From: an uncultured Bacteroidota bacterium
Lineage (GTDB): Bacteria; Bacteroidota; Bacteroidia; Chitinophagales; Chitinophagaceae
Length of the DNA stretch: 6,983 nt
Assembly (NCBI GenBank): GCA_946479055.1
Contig: CAMLEX010000262.1
Span: forward strand, 1 to 6,983
Direction: 5' to 3'
The notes under the pieces were generated by a model. That model made no database searches. It saw only the letters and a program-made list of their open reading frames with translations, and was not told the origin of the DNA. Numbering within the stretch: the first letter of the stretch is position 1; the number at the start of each line of letters is the position of its first letter. Shown here in pieces: positions 1 to 6,983 of the stretch. The position numbers and the translations under genes are program-made.

Positions 1-1
1 A

Positions 2-2722
2 TACGCTTTATTGGTAATCGCCTCATTCGGTTTTTACAATGGCATCGCACAGCAGATATCTTTAAGAGGTAAATGGAAGGTGACGCTTGATTCGTTTGAC
101 CATAGGGAACATTATCTAAATCTTCCCGGTACACTGGATGATGCGGGTATTGGGTTCGCCAATAAAATTGAACCTGCTTTAAATATTGCAACGTTGGCAC
201 ACCTGGCCAGGAAAGTGCAGTATGTGGGTAATGCACATTACACCAGGACATTCAGTGTTCCGGTAAACTGGCAATCAAAACGAATAAAATTAGTCCTGGA
301 ACGGGCATTATGGAAATCAACCATTTGGATTGATAAAAAACAGGTAAGTGACAGTGGTGAAAGTTTGGTAGCACCACATGAGTTTGATATTACTGATTAT
401 GTTGTTCCGGGCAAGCGGCAAACTATCACTATCGTTATTGACAATTCCAATATTTATCCGGGCATCAACGCCTATGCCCACCAATATCCATCACAGGAAA
501 GTAGTCCGATGGCGCATGCATACACCAATCACACGCAAATAAAATGGAACGGAATATTGGGCGACATAGTATTGTCGGCAAAACCAAAGCTTTTAGTTGA
601 TAACGTCAACGTCTTTCCGGATTTACAAAACAAAAAACTGGAAATTCATTACCGGTTGAATGATGTAAAAAGTAAGTATGTCAAACTCCAATCCTTTGTT
701 GTTGACCCGCAAACTGGTAAGAAATGGTCTTCTGCTTTTTCTCAAAACGATATCACCCAAAAGGAAATTACCGGTGACATTTCATTTGGAGACAAACTGA
801 CATATTGGAGTGAGTTTTCTCCAAAGCTTTATCATTTGGTAACAACGCTGCAATCAGAATACGGCACAGATACAGTTATAACAAAATTTGGTATCAGGGA
901 ATTTAAAACAAAAGATGGCGATTTGTATTTGAATGATAATAGAATTTTTATCAGGGGTAATCTTGAATGTGTCATTTTTCCGCTGAAAGGATATCCACCT
1001 ATGCAGGTGAAAGAATGGCGGACTCTTTTTAAAAAAGCCATAGAGTATGGGTTGAATTCGTTCCGGTTCCATAGCTGGTGTCCCCCAACGGCCGCCTTCA
1101 CAGCGGCTGATGAACTGGGTTTTTATTTGCAGGTGGAATTACCTCACTGGAATTGGAAGGTAGGCAGTGATACAACTACATTTGGCTTTCTGCGCAGAGA
1201 AGCCTACCGCCTGCTTGCCGAATATGGAAACCATCCTTCATTTTTGTTTTTGAGTATGGGAAATGAGGTGGAGGGAGATTTTGACAAGCTAAATCAACTT
1301 GTAGCTGAGTTAAAACACAAAGACAATCGTCATTTATACAGTACAACCACTTTCACTTTTCAAAAAGAGATTACAGGAGCGCCACAACCGCAGGATGATT
1401 TTTATGTAACGCAATGGACGAAGAAGGGTTGGGTAAGAGGACAGGGTATTTTTAACGATCAACCACCGTCCTTCGCCAAAGATTACAGCGCTTCAATGGA
1501 AGGCATTACTACTCCTTTAATATCACATGAGATAGGGCAATATTCTGTTTATCCCGACCTGACTGAAATTGAAAAATATACCGGTAACCTTTTGCCACTG
1601 AATTTTATTGCCGTCAGAAATGATTTACGCAAAAAAGGGCTTTTGCCATTATCGCCGTCCTTTCTCCAGGCATCCGGCAGGTTTGCTACCCTTTTATACA
1701 AAGAGGAAATAGAAAGAGCGCTGAAGACAAAAGGATTTGATGGGTTTCATCTTTTGCAGTTACAGGATTTTCCCGGACAGGGAACCGCTTTGGTCGGATT
1801 ACTCAATGCGTTTTGGCAATCCAAGGGATTGATGACAGCGAAAGAATTTCATCAATACAACAGCGAACTTACCCCACTCATTCGCTATCCAAAATCTGTT
1901 TATACCAGTGATGAAATATTTGTAGCCGAAGTTGAGCTGGCCAATTTTTATAAACCGCTCAACGCAGAAGTAGTTTGGAAAATTCGTGATGAAAATAAAA
2001 CGGTGTTGAGTACGGGTTCTTTTGGTAAAAAAGATTTTGCTGTGGGTAATTGTCTAACTGTCGGAGAATTGAAATTTGATTTAAACAAAATAACATCAGC
2101 CAGCAAATTAATCATTGAGTTATCCATTAAAGGAAGCTCTTACCAAAACCAGTGGAATATTTGGGTTTATCCTGCTTCACTTCAAGAGAAAAATGGAGAT
2201 GTGCTTGTTACATCCTCGATGAACGATGCGTTGATTGCTTTGGAAAAAGGGCGAAAAGTGTTGTTATGCCCTTTACCTGATACCTTAAATGGCATTACCG
2301 GAAAGTTTGTGCCGGTTTTCTGGAGTCCTGTTCATTTTCCTGACCAACCGGGTACGATGGGTTTGTTGATCAAGAAAACTCACAAGGCATTAAAGAATTT
2401 TCCAACAGATTTTTATAGCAATTGGCAGTGGTGGGATCTTACTATCAAAAGCAAAACACTCAATGCCGGTGCTTTGCCTGATAAAGCAATTATCGTAAGG
2501 GTGATTGACAATTTTGTCCGCAATCAAAGTCTTACCAATTTGTTTGAAGCAAAGCTGGGAGCAGGTCGTTTGGTTTTTTGCAGCATTGATATTTTATCTG
2601 ATCTGGACAAACGACCACAAGCAAAACAATTAAAATACAGTTTGCTGAAGTATATGAACAGCAAAAATTTCAATCCTGAAGTAAACATTACTACCGAGCA
2701 GTTGAAGCATTATTTGAAGTGA
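2..2722 (+). CDS. Exported GH2-type glycoside hydrolase (beta-galactosidase/beta-glucuronidase-like), 5' partial
   Basis: Probably hydrolyses a terminal beta-linked sugar from a glycan outside the cytoplasm; the substrate cannot be read from sequence. The frame is open from base 2. A TTG at 11 could serve as a start, but the residues from base 2 form a hydrophobic signal-peptide core ending GIAQ-Q, so the true start is probably a few codons upstream. Counting from the TTG, I see an N-terminal jelly-roll sugar-binding domain (about 15-190, with LPGTLDDAG), an Ig-like domain (about 195-298), a TIM barrel (about 299-615), a second Ig-like domain (about 617-720) and a C-terminal alpha/beta-like domain (about 725-903). 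The barrel carries RFHSWCPP at 352-359, the GH2 acid/base motif as MGNE with Glu419, and the likely nucleophile Glu507 in SHEIGQY. It ends in a natural TGA 102 bases before the fucosidase gene. The GH2 clan is secure; galactosidase, glucuronidase or another specificity is open. Confidence 0.87.
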   Translation, partial: YALLVIASFGFYNGIAQQISLRGKWKVTLDSFDHREHYLNLPGTLDDAGIGFANKIEPALNIATLAHLARKVQYVGNAHYTRTFSVPVNWQSKRIKLVLERALWKSTIWIDKKQVSDSGESLVAPHEFDITDYVVPGKRQTITIVIDNSNIYPGINAYAHQYPSQESSPMAHAYTNHTQIKWNGILGDIVLSAKPKLLVDNVNVFPDLQNKKLEIHYRLNDVKSKYVKLQSFVVDPQTGKKWSSAFSQNDITQKEITGDISFGDKLTYWSEFSPKLYHLVTTLQSEYGTDTVITKFGIREFKTKDGDLYLNDNRIFIRGNLECVIFPLKGYPPMQVKEWRTLFKKAIEYGLNSFRFHSWCPPTAAFTAADELGFYLQVELPHWNWKVGSDTTTFGFLRREAYRLLAEYGNHPSFLFLSMGNEVEGDFDKLNQLVAELKHKDNRHLYSTTTFTFQKEITGAPQPQDDFYVTQWTKKGWVRGQGIFNDQPPSFAKDYSASMEGITTPLISHEIGQYSVYPDLTEIEKYTGNLLPLNFIAVRNDLRKKGLLPLSPSFLQASGRFATLLYKEEIERALKTKGFDGFHLLQLQDFPGQGTALVGLLNAFWQSKGLMTAKEFHQYNSELTPLIRYPKSVYTSDEIFVAEVELANFYKPLNAEVVWKIRDENKTVLSTGSFGKKDFAVGNCLTVGELKFDLNKITSASKLIIELSIKGSSYQNQWNIWVYPASLQEKNGDVLVTSSMNDALIALEKGRKVLLCPLPDTLNGITGKFVPVFWSPVHFPDQPGTMGLLIKKTHKALKNFPTDFYSNWQWWDLTIKSKTLNAGALPDKAIIVRVIDNFVRNQSLTNLFEAKLGAGRLVFCSIDILSDLDKRPQAKQLKYSLLKYMNSKNFNPEVNITTEQLKHYLK

Positions 2723-2824
2723 TAAAAGAACGTGGTACCTATGCAGATAATAAGGATGATCATGGGATAACAATTTTGCCAGGCGTGATGAAGGAAATTG
2801 CCATAAAATTATATTATTTAACCA

Positions 2825-4183
2825 ATGCATATATTGAAGAAAATCTCTTTAATTGTCTTTTTACTGCTCGTGTTGCAAACAGTATTTGGGCAAAAGAAAA
2901 TTGGCAATGAAATACCTCAACAAAAACAGCAACGCATGGCGTGGTGGACCCATGATCGCTTTGGCATGTTCATTCATTGGGGCTTATATGCCGGGGCAGC
3001 AAGACATGAATGGGTAAAGCAGATTGAACACATAAGTAACAAACAGTACCAAATCTATTTCGACAATTTTGATCCTGATATGTTCAAACCTGAGGAGTGG
3101 GCAAAGCAGGCCAAAGCTGCTGGAATGAAATACGCCGTACTAACAACCAAACATCACGAGGGCTTTTGCTTGTTTGATTCAAAATATACCGACTACAAGG
3201 CCACCAATACCAAAGCCAAAAGAGATTTGGTAAAGGAATTCGTAGATGCCTTTCGTGCCGAAAGCATTAAAATAGGTTTTTATTATTCGCTGATTGATTG
3301 GCATCATCCCGACTTTATTGTCGATATATACCATCCACAACAACCAGTAGATAAATCCGATTCTGCTTATGCCAGGATAAATCAAGGCAAAGACTGGAAC
3401 AAGTATAAAACCTATTTATTCAACCAGGTAAAAGAGCTGCTTACCAATTATGGTAAGATTGATATCATGTGGTTGGATTTTTCCTATCCGCAGGAAAATG
3501 GCCATGGAAAAGATAAGAAGGATTGGGGTTCTGTAGAGCTTTTAAAAATGGTAAGAAAATTACAGCCGGGTATCATTGTTAACAACAGGCTTGATCTGGA
3601 AGAATATAAAGATGGCGCTGACTTCGCCACACCTGAACAGGTGAAGCCTTCAGAACTGAAAGATGATTACGGAATGCCGTTTGAAACGTGTCAAACCTTT
3701 TCAGGCTCGTGGGGTTATTACCGCGATGAGAACTCATGGAAGACAAATCATCAACTGCTTACATTACTCATAGCTGCAACAAGCAAAGGAGGCAATCTTA
3801 TCTTAAATGTTGGCCCCACAGCAAGAGGTTATTTTGATTATCGTGCACAACGTGCATTAGACAGTATGGGTTTGTGGATGAAGTATAACAATAGAGCCAT
3901 CTATAATTGCAAACAGGCACCAAAAGAATTTGCAACTCCTGAAAATACATTGCTCACTTATAACCCGCTTACCAAAAAATTATATGTGCATTTAACGGAT
4001 TATAATGCAGCAACATTGTTGCTGCCTGGCTATAAAGGAAAAATAAAATATGCGCAGTTTCTGCATGATAATTCAGAAATAAAATTTACACAGGCGGAGA
4101 CAAATCCGGAGGATTTGATATTAAAACTGCCGGCTGTAAAACCGAATATGGAAATTCCTGTGATAGAACTTACGTCAAATTAG
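2825..4183 (+). CDS. Exported alpha-L-fucosidase, GH29
   Basis: Retaining exo-enzyme that removes terminal alpha-L-fucose from oligosaccharides or glycan side chains, acting in the periplasm or at the surface. The 452 residues match the usual length of the family. The ATG at 2825 is followed by a signal peptide with a KK n-region, a Leu/Val-rich core and cleavage near FG-Q at about residue 22, which supports this start; no Shine-Dalgarno is visible, only an AT-rich leader. The (beta/alpha)8 barrel covers about 35-345. It shows HWG at 51-53 and HHEGF at 110-114, both fucose-pocket motifs, and WLDF at 216-219, where Asp218 is the expected nucleophile. The acid/base Glu varies in position in GH29; Glu271 (TPEQ) and Glu287 (FETC) are candidates. 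SGSWGYYRDE and the GGNLILNVGP stretch near 330 are also typical. A beta-sandwich domain fills about 350-452. It lies between two other exported glycan-active genes. The family call is very secure; linkage preference (GH29-A or -B type) is not. Confidence 0.95.
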   Translation: MHILKKISLIVFLLLVLQTVFGQKKIGNEIPQQKQQRMAWWTHDRFGMFIHWGLYAGAARHEWVKQIEHISNKQYQIYFDNFDPDMFKPEEWAKQAKAAGMKYAVLTTKHHEGFCLFDSKYTDYKATNTKAKRDLVKEFVDAFRAESIKIGFYYSLIDWHHPDFIVDIYHPQQPVDKSDSAYARINQGKDWNKYKTYLFNQVKELLTNYGKIDIMWLDFSYPQENGHGKDKKDWGSVELLKMVRKLQPGIIVNNRLDLEEYKDGADFATPEQVKPSELKDDYGMPFETCQTFSGSWGYYRDENSWKTNHQLLTLLIAATSKGGNLILNVGPTARGYFDYRAQRALDSMGLWMKYNNRAIYNCKQAPKEFATPENTLLTYNPLTKKLYVHLTDYNAATLLLPGYKGKIKYAQFLHDNSEIKFTQAETNPEDLILKLPAVKPNMEIPVIELTSN

Positions 4184-4312
4184 AAACACCATATTCCATG
4201 TAAGGAACTTATTCTATCATTTTAAAGAGTTGAAGACTGTTTTAACCCTAATATAGTCGGATAGTAATGATGTATTGTAAAGAATTTATCAGATCAAATA
4301 GAAAAAAAAGTT

Positions 4313-5584
4313 ATGAAACAAAGGTGTTTAGTTTTAGTGGTGACCTTTCTCGTTTCTAAGGGAATATTGTTTTCCCAGGAATTATACAAAGCCCCGGCCC
4401 CAAGTACTCAGACGAGATGGGTGAGCCCTGAAAATCCGGCCGCAGGCAAGGCGTTGGGAGGGGTTGCTAATAAAGGAGCAAAGGGCAGTGCTTTTTTTAC
4501 CTTGAAAGCCGGCGAGAAATTAGTGCTTGCTGATATAAAAGGTGCCGGCATTATTAACCGCATGTGGCTGAGCGGCACTATTCCAATTACTGAGGAACAA
4601 AGAAGAATGATCCGGATAGACATGTATTGGGATGGAGAAGAAAAACCTGCTGTATCCGCACCTATTGGTGATTTTTTTGGTATCGGGTTGGGGTTGCTGG
4701 TACCTTTTGAAAACGCCTTGTTTTCCAGTCCTGAAGGACGGTCTTATAATTTTACTATCCCTATGCCTTATCGCAAATCCGCAAAAATTATACTTACAAA
4801 CGAAGGATCTTCTTATGCCTTAATCTGGTATGATATCAATTATACAATGTTGGATAAGCTACCTTCCGATGCCATGTATTTTCATGCTTACTGGAACCGG
4901 ATTCCAAAGACGGATCTTGGTAAAGATTATACAATATTACCACAGGTTAAAGGAAGGGGACGATTTATTGGAACCAATGTGGGTGTTATTGGTGACTCTT
5001 TGTACCGTAACACATGGTTCGGCGAAGGTGAAGTAAAAATATACCTGGATGGAGATATTAAATTACCCACTCTTGTAGGTACTGGCACTGAAGATTACAT
5101 AGGAAGCGGATGGGGTCAGGGTGTATATAATAACCGTAACCAGGGCTCCCTTGTTTCAGATAGTAAAAACGACCTCTACGCATTTTACCGGTATCATATT
5201 CCAGACCCTGTTTATTTTCATGAAGACTGCAAAGTAACATTGCAACAACTCGGCAATACGTCTATAAAAAATATAAGAGAAATGCGGGCTAAAAATGCCG
5301 ACATCGAACTTGTCTGGGGTTTTGACTCAGAAGATAAAAACAAAAAAGTACCTGAGCAGGTATTGGTGCTGGAGCAAAAAGATTTCCCAGATATTAATGA
5401 CAAAGATTTCCCTACTGGGATATCCGGTGGTCATTTTTACCGAAGTGATGATGTGTCATCTACCGCTTATTTTTATCTCGATAAACCTTCCAATAATTTG
5501 CCTGAGTTGCCGGATACGAAGCTTCGAATGATGGATATGAAAGAAAAAGTTTGGAAAATGTCGAGGCCTAAGAATAATAACTAA
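4313..5584 (+). CDS. Exported DUF2961 / GH172 family protein
   Basis: Member of DUF2961, now glycoside hydrolase family GH172. Characterised members include a bifidobacterial difructose dianhydride I synthase/hydrolase and bacterial exo-D-arabinofuranosidases, so furanosides are the expected substrates; the substrate here is unknown. The 423 residues fit the family. The ATG at 4313 follows an A-rich leader (4302-4309) and starts a signal peptide with a Leu/Val-rich core and likely cleavage near FSQ-E, about residue 22. Family hallmarks in order: RWVSPENP, GGVANKGAKGSAF, INRMW at 81-85, PIGDFFG at 117-123, WFGEGEVKIYLDGD, GTGTEDY with Glu260, YRYHIPDPVYF at about 292-302, and a C-terminal YRSDDVSSTAYFY segment. 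Glu260 is the likely nucleophile by analogy; I could not place the acid/base. The protein should form a double jelly-roll. It follows the fucosidase by 129 bases and may share its transcript. The family is confident, the reaction is not. Confidence 0.92.
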   Translation: MKQRCLVLVVTFLVSKGILFSQELYKAPAPSTQTRWVSPENPAAGKALGGVANKGAKGSAFFTLKAGEKLVLADIKGAGIINRMWLSGTIPITEEQRRMIRIDMYWDGEEKPAVSAPIGDFFGIGLGLLVPFENALFSSPEGRSYNFTIPMPYRKSAKIILTNEGSSYALIWYDINYTMLDKLPSDAMYFHAYWNRIPKTDLGKDYTILPQVKGRGRFIGTNVGVIGDSLYRNTWFGEGEVKIYLDGDIKLPTLVGTGTEDYIGSGWGQGVYNNRNQGSLVSDSKNDLYAFYRYHIPDPVYFHEDCKVTLQQLGNTSIKNIREMRAKNADIELVWGFDSEDKNKKVPEQVLVLEQKDFPDINDKDFPTGISGGHFYRSDDVSSTAYFYLDKPSNNLPELPDTKLRMMDMKEKVWKMSRPKNNN

Positions 5585-5590
5585 AATAGA

Positions 5591-5622
5591 TTGCTGGTAC
5601 ACAATACCAACCAACTTTTGTT
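5591..5622 (+). terminator. Possible weak terminator after the GH172 gene
   Basis: Six bases after the GH172 stop codon, TGGTA (5595-5599) and TACCA (5605-5609) form a perfect 5-bp stem around the loop CACAA. Outside it, TTG (5591-5593) can pair with CAA (5612-5614) across a small internal loop. The run TTTTGTT (5616-5622) follows. The stem is short and AT-rich, so it may be too weak to stop transcription; the position just after a stop codon is the main argument for it. Confidence 0.3.
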
Positions 5623-5884
5623 ATGAAAAGCCAGGCAGTCGGACTGTGAATGGTTACTACCTTCTTATCGTTTTTTTGTTAGCTCATTTCTTTTTGCTCA
5701 GAAAGACTCTCTTACACGGTAAAAGGACAACTGCTTCTTTATTTTGAAGGAAAAATGCTTAATATGAAGAACAAAGAAAAGAAAAATTCCAAGGGGGCCC
5801 TATTATTATAAGTTGAATAAACGAAAGTACACCTCTAACCAGGATGCATTTGTGAGTTTTCCTCCTACCAGTCCGCACACCTGA
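5623..5884 (+). pseudogene. Possible decayed short secreted-protein frame (unrecognised)
   Basis: This is a weak call within the 377-base gap between the GH172 and transporter genes. An ATG at 5623 opens only eight codons before TGA at 5647. In another frame, 5651-5719 reads as a signal-peptide-like end, RFFVSSFLFAQKDSLTR, with a core ending A-Q as in its neighbours, then meets TAA at 5720. One frame over, the stretch downstream reads YTVKGQLLLYFEGK and stays open to TAA at 5809. The first frame is then open again up to TGA at 5882. A T7 run at 5671-5677 and overlapping frames fit a small exported protein broken by indels. I do not recognise a family, and chance open frames in AT-rich DNA explain it almost as well. 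Confidence 0.2.
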
Positions 5885-5920
5885 TCATAATTTTATCCAT
5901 CTTTTTCGTAACTATTTCTA

Positions 5921-5951
5921 TTGTAAATATTACCATATAAAATCAAATTTG
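5921..5951 (+). promoter_or_regulatory. Candidate Bacteroidota-type promoter for the sugar transporter
   Basis: TTG at 5921-5923 and CAAATTTG at 5944-5951 are separated by 20 bases. They resemble the Bacteroidota -33 TTG and -7 TAnnTTTG elements, with a single mismatch (C for T) at the first base of the -7 box. The start of transcription would then fall at about 5957-5960, only a few bases before the ATG at 5962, so the message would be nearly leaderless. That is unusual and lowers confidence. I saw no comparable pair ahead of the two preceding genes. Confidence 0.28.
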
Positions 5952-5961
5952 TAAATATATC

Positions 5962-6983
5962 ATGAAAGAAGAATCACAACGTTTTAATACTTCGTATATA
6001 GTAACGATCTCGTTTATATCCGCATTAGGAGGCTACCTGTTCGGTTTTGATTTTGCTGTTATTTCCGGTGCACTTCCTTTCCTGCGTGATCAGTTCGGGC
6101 TAAATGAATATTGGGAAGGCTTTGCGACTGGTTCGCTGGCTCTGGGAGCTATTATCGGGTGTGTGATTGCCGGTAGTGTATCCGATAAATATGGACGACG
6201 CCCCGGCCTTTTGATGGCAGCATCCATTTTTGCCATTTCATCGTTAGCAATGGCCTTTGCATCGGATCTTTCTTTTTTTATTGCCGCCCGCTTTATGGCC
6301 GGAATAGGCGTAGGTATGGCTTCTATGCTGTCGCCGATGTATATAGCTGAAGTATCACCTGCTAAATATCGTGGCCGCATGGTCGCAATCAATCAGCTTA
6401 CCATCGTGATTGGGATACTGATCACTAATCTTGTAAATTATTCATTGCGCGATAATGGGCCTGATGCCTGGCGGTGGATGTTTGGGCTGGGCGTTGTCCC
6501 TTCCACACTTTTTGTGATCGGTGTGCTATGGTTGCCGGAAAGTCCGCGTTGGCTGATAAAAGCAGGAAAAGAACAAAAAGCCCTTGATATATTATCAAGG
6601 ATCGGCAATAATTTATTTGCAAAAAATTCTATCGGCTCCATCAAAGAATCGTTACAGGGGGATACAAAAATAAATTACAGGGCAGCTTTTGAAAAAGCCG
6701 TGTTGCCGGCAGTTTTAATTGGTATCGGCCTGGCGGTTTTCCAACAACTATGCGGTATCAATGTGGTGTTCAATTATACGTCAAATATCTTTCAAAGTGT
6801 CGGAGCATCTAAAGATGACCAGATATTGCAAACTGTTTTTATCGGTGGAGTGAACCTGATCTGCACCTTGCTGGCAATGGGGCTTGTGGACAAATTGGGA
6901 CGAAAACCGTTAATGCTGATCGGGGCGGCGGGATTAGCCGTATTGTATATTATTATTGCACAATTGCTGGCTTCTCAATCTTC
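5962..6983 (+). CDS. Sugar porter (MFS) family sugar/H+ symporter, 3' partial
   Basis: Inner-membrane importer of a monosaccharide, most likely by proton symport. The frame is open from ATG 5962 to the window edge: 340 codons of an expected 440-480, with about nine of twelve membrane helices. No Shine-Dalgarno is present. Sugar-porter signatures are clear: GGYLFGFD at 23-30, DKYGRR at 75-80, R110 followed by AGIGVG, PMYIAEVSP at 125-133, YRGR at 136-139, PESPRWL at 192-198, QQLCGIN at 261-267, and DKLGRK at 310-315. By alignment to E. coli XylE, Asp30, Gln145, Gln261, Gln262 and Asn267 match D27, Q168, Q288, Q289 and N294, so the proton-coupling and sugar-contact sites look intact. It is not of the FucP type, so L-fucose is not the expected cargo; xylose, arabinose, galactose or glucose are possible. 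It lies 377 bases after the GH172 gene and probably has its own promoter. Confidence 0.95.
   Translation, partial: MKEESQRFNTSYIVTISFISALGGYLFGFDFAVISGALPFLRDQFGLNEYWEGFATGSLALGAIIGCVIAGSVSDKYGRRPGLLMAASIFAISSLAMAFASDLSFFIAARFMAGIGVGMASMLSPMYIAEVSPAKYRGRMVAINQLTIVIGILITNLVNYSLRDNGPDAWRWMFGLGVVPSTLFVIGVLWLPESPRWLIKAGKEQKALDILSRIGNNLFAKNSIGSIKESLQGDTKINYRAAFEKAVLPAVLIGIGLAVFQQLCGINVVFNYTSNIFQSVGASKDDQILQTVFIGGVNLICTLLAMGLVDKLGRKPLMLIGAAGLAVLYIIIAQLLASQS

Larger units (their letters stand above)
5585..5961. other. 377-base intergenic region
   Basis: No intact gene is visible here on either strand. It contains the weak hairpin just after the GH172 stop, the possible decayed frame at 5623-5884, and the candidate promoter at 5921-5951 ahead of the transporter. 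The last 80 bases are strongly AT-rich, as expected of a promoter region, while 5830-5885 is richer in C and G. I found no tRNA, riboswitch-like fold, direct repeat or transposon end by eye. Confidence 0.7.

Noticed and set aside
11..13. TTG at 11 as the true start of the GH2 gene.
   Set aside because: The frame continues upstream to base 2 with hydrophobic residues, and the signal peptide would lack its basic n-region if it began here. A start outside the window is more likely.
2680..2910. An open + frame bridging the GH2 3' end and the fucosidase 5' end, with a GTG at 2719 and an ATG further on, encoding up to about 76 codons.
   Set aside because: It overlaps both real genes, starts inside the GH2 stop region and reads through the fucosidase signal peptide in another frame. 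No recognisable motif or leader supports it.
4184..4312. The gap between the fucosidase and GH172 genes, examined for a terminator or promoter (for example TTCC-ATGTAA-GGAA at about 4194-4207).
   Set aside because: The stem is only four pairs with no T-run right after it, and no TAnnTTTG-like element occurs in the gap.
5793..5800. GGGGGCCC, an isolated G/C block in an AT-rich gap, considered as a hairpin or operator.
   Set aside because: The palindrome GGGCCC leaves no loop for a hairpin and no second copy is present, so nothing supports a function.
5806..5892. A minus-strand open stretch of about 28 codons that reads like the end of a protein (contains CGLVGG and SWLEVYF).
   Set aside because: Too short, with no start codon of its own and a stop immediately upstream. 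I could not link it to any transposase or other family; it may be chance.
6090..6392. A 100-codon minus-strand open frame within the transporter gene.
   Set aside because: It is antisense to a clear sugar porter coding sequence with strong family motifs, so it is a shadow of that gene.

Overview
The window is AT-rich DNA that most likely comes from a member of the Bacteroidota, possibly a soil or plant-associated group such as the Chitinophagaceae or Sphingobacteriaceae. I infer this from the protein families present, secretion signals ending in A/G/S followed by Q, A-rich leaders without a Shine-Dalgarno sequence, and one candidate promoter close to the Bacteroidota consensus. It holds four protein-coding genes, all on the + strand, and I see no RNA gene, CRISPR array, insertion sequence or phage gene.

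Layout: (1) 2-2722, a large exported glycoside hydrolase of the GH2 type, cut at its extreme 5' end by the window edge; (2) 2825-4183, a complete exported GH29 alpha-L-fucosidase; (3) 4313-5584, a complete exported DUF2961/GH172 protein; (4) 5585-5961, a 377-base gap with a weak terminator-like hairpin, a possible decayed secreted-protein reading frame and a candidate promoter; (5) 5962 to the end, the first 340 codons of a sugar porter (MFS) transporter, cut by the right edge.

Inferred working model: the three hydrolases are exported to the periplasm or outer surface and trim sugars from a fucose-containing, probably plant-type, glycan. The fucosidase would remove terminal L-fucose, the GH2 enzyme a beta-linked sugar, and the GH172 enzyme possibly a furanoside. 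The sugar porter would take a released monosaccharide across the inner membrane by proton symport. Genes 1 to 3 are separated by 102 and 129 bases with no convincing terminator or promoter between them, so they could be one transcript; the transporter appears to start a new unit. No SusC/SusD pair or regulator is visible, so whether this is part of a polysaccharide utilization locus cannot be decided here.

I found no clear new biological system. The least understood parts are the GH2 protein, whose exact substrate I cannot name, the GH172 protein, and the possible decayed frame in the 377-base gap.
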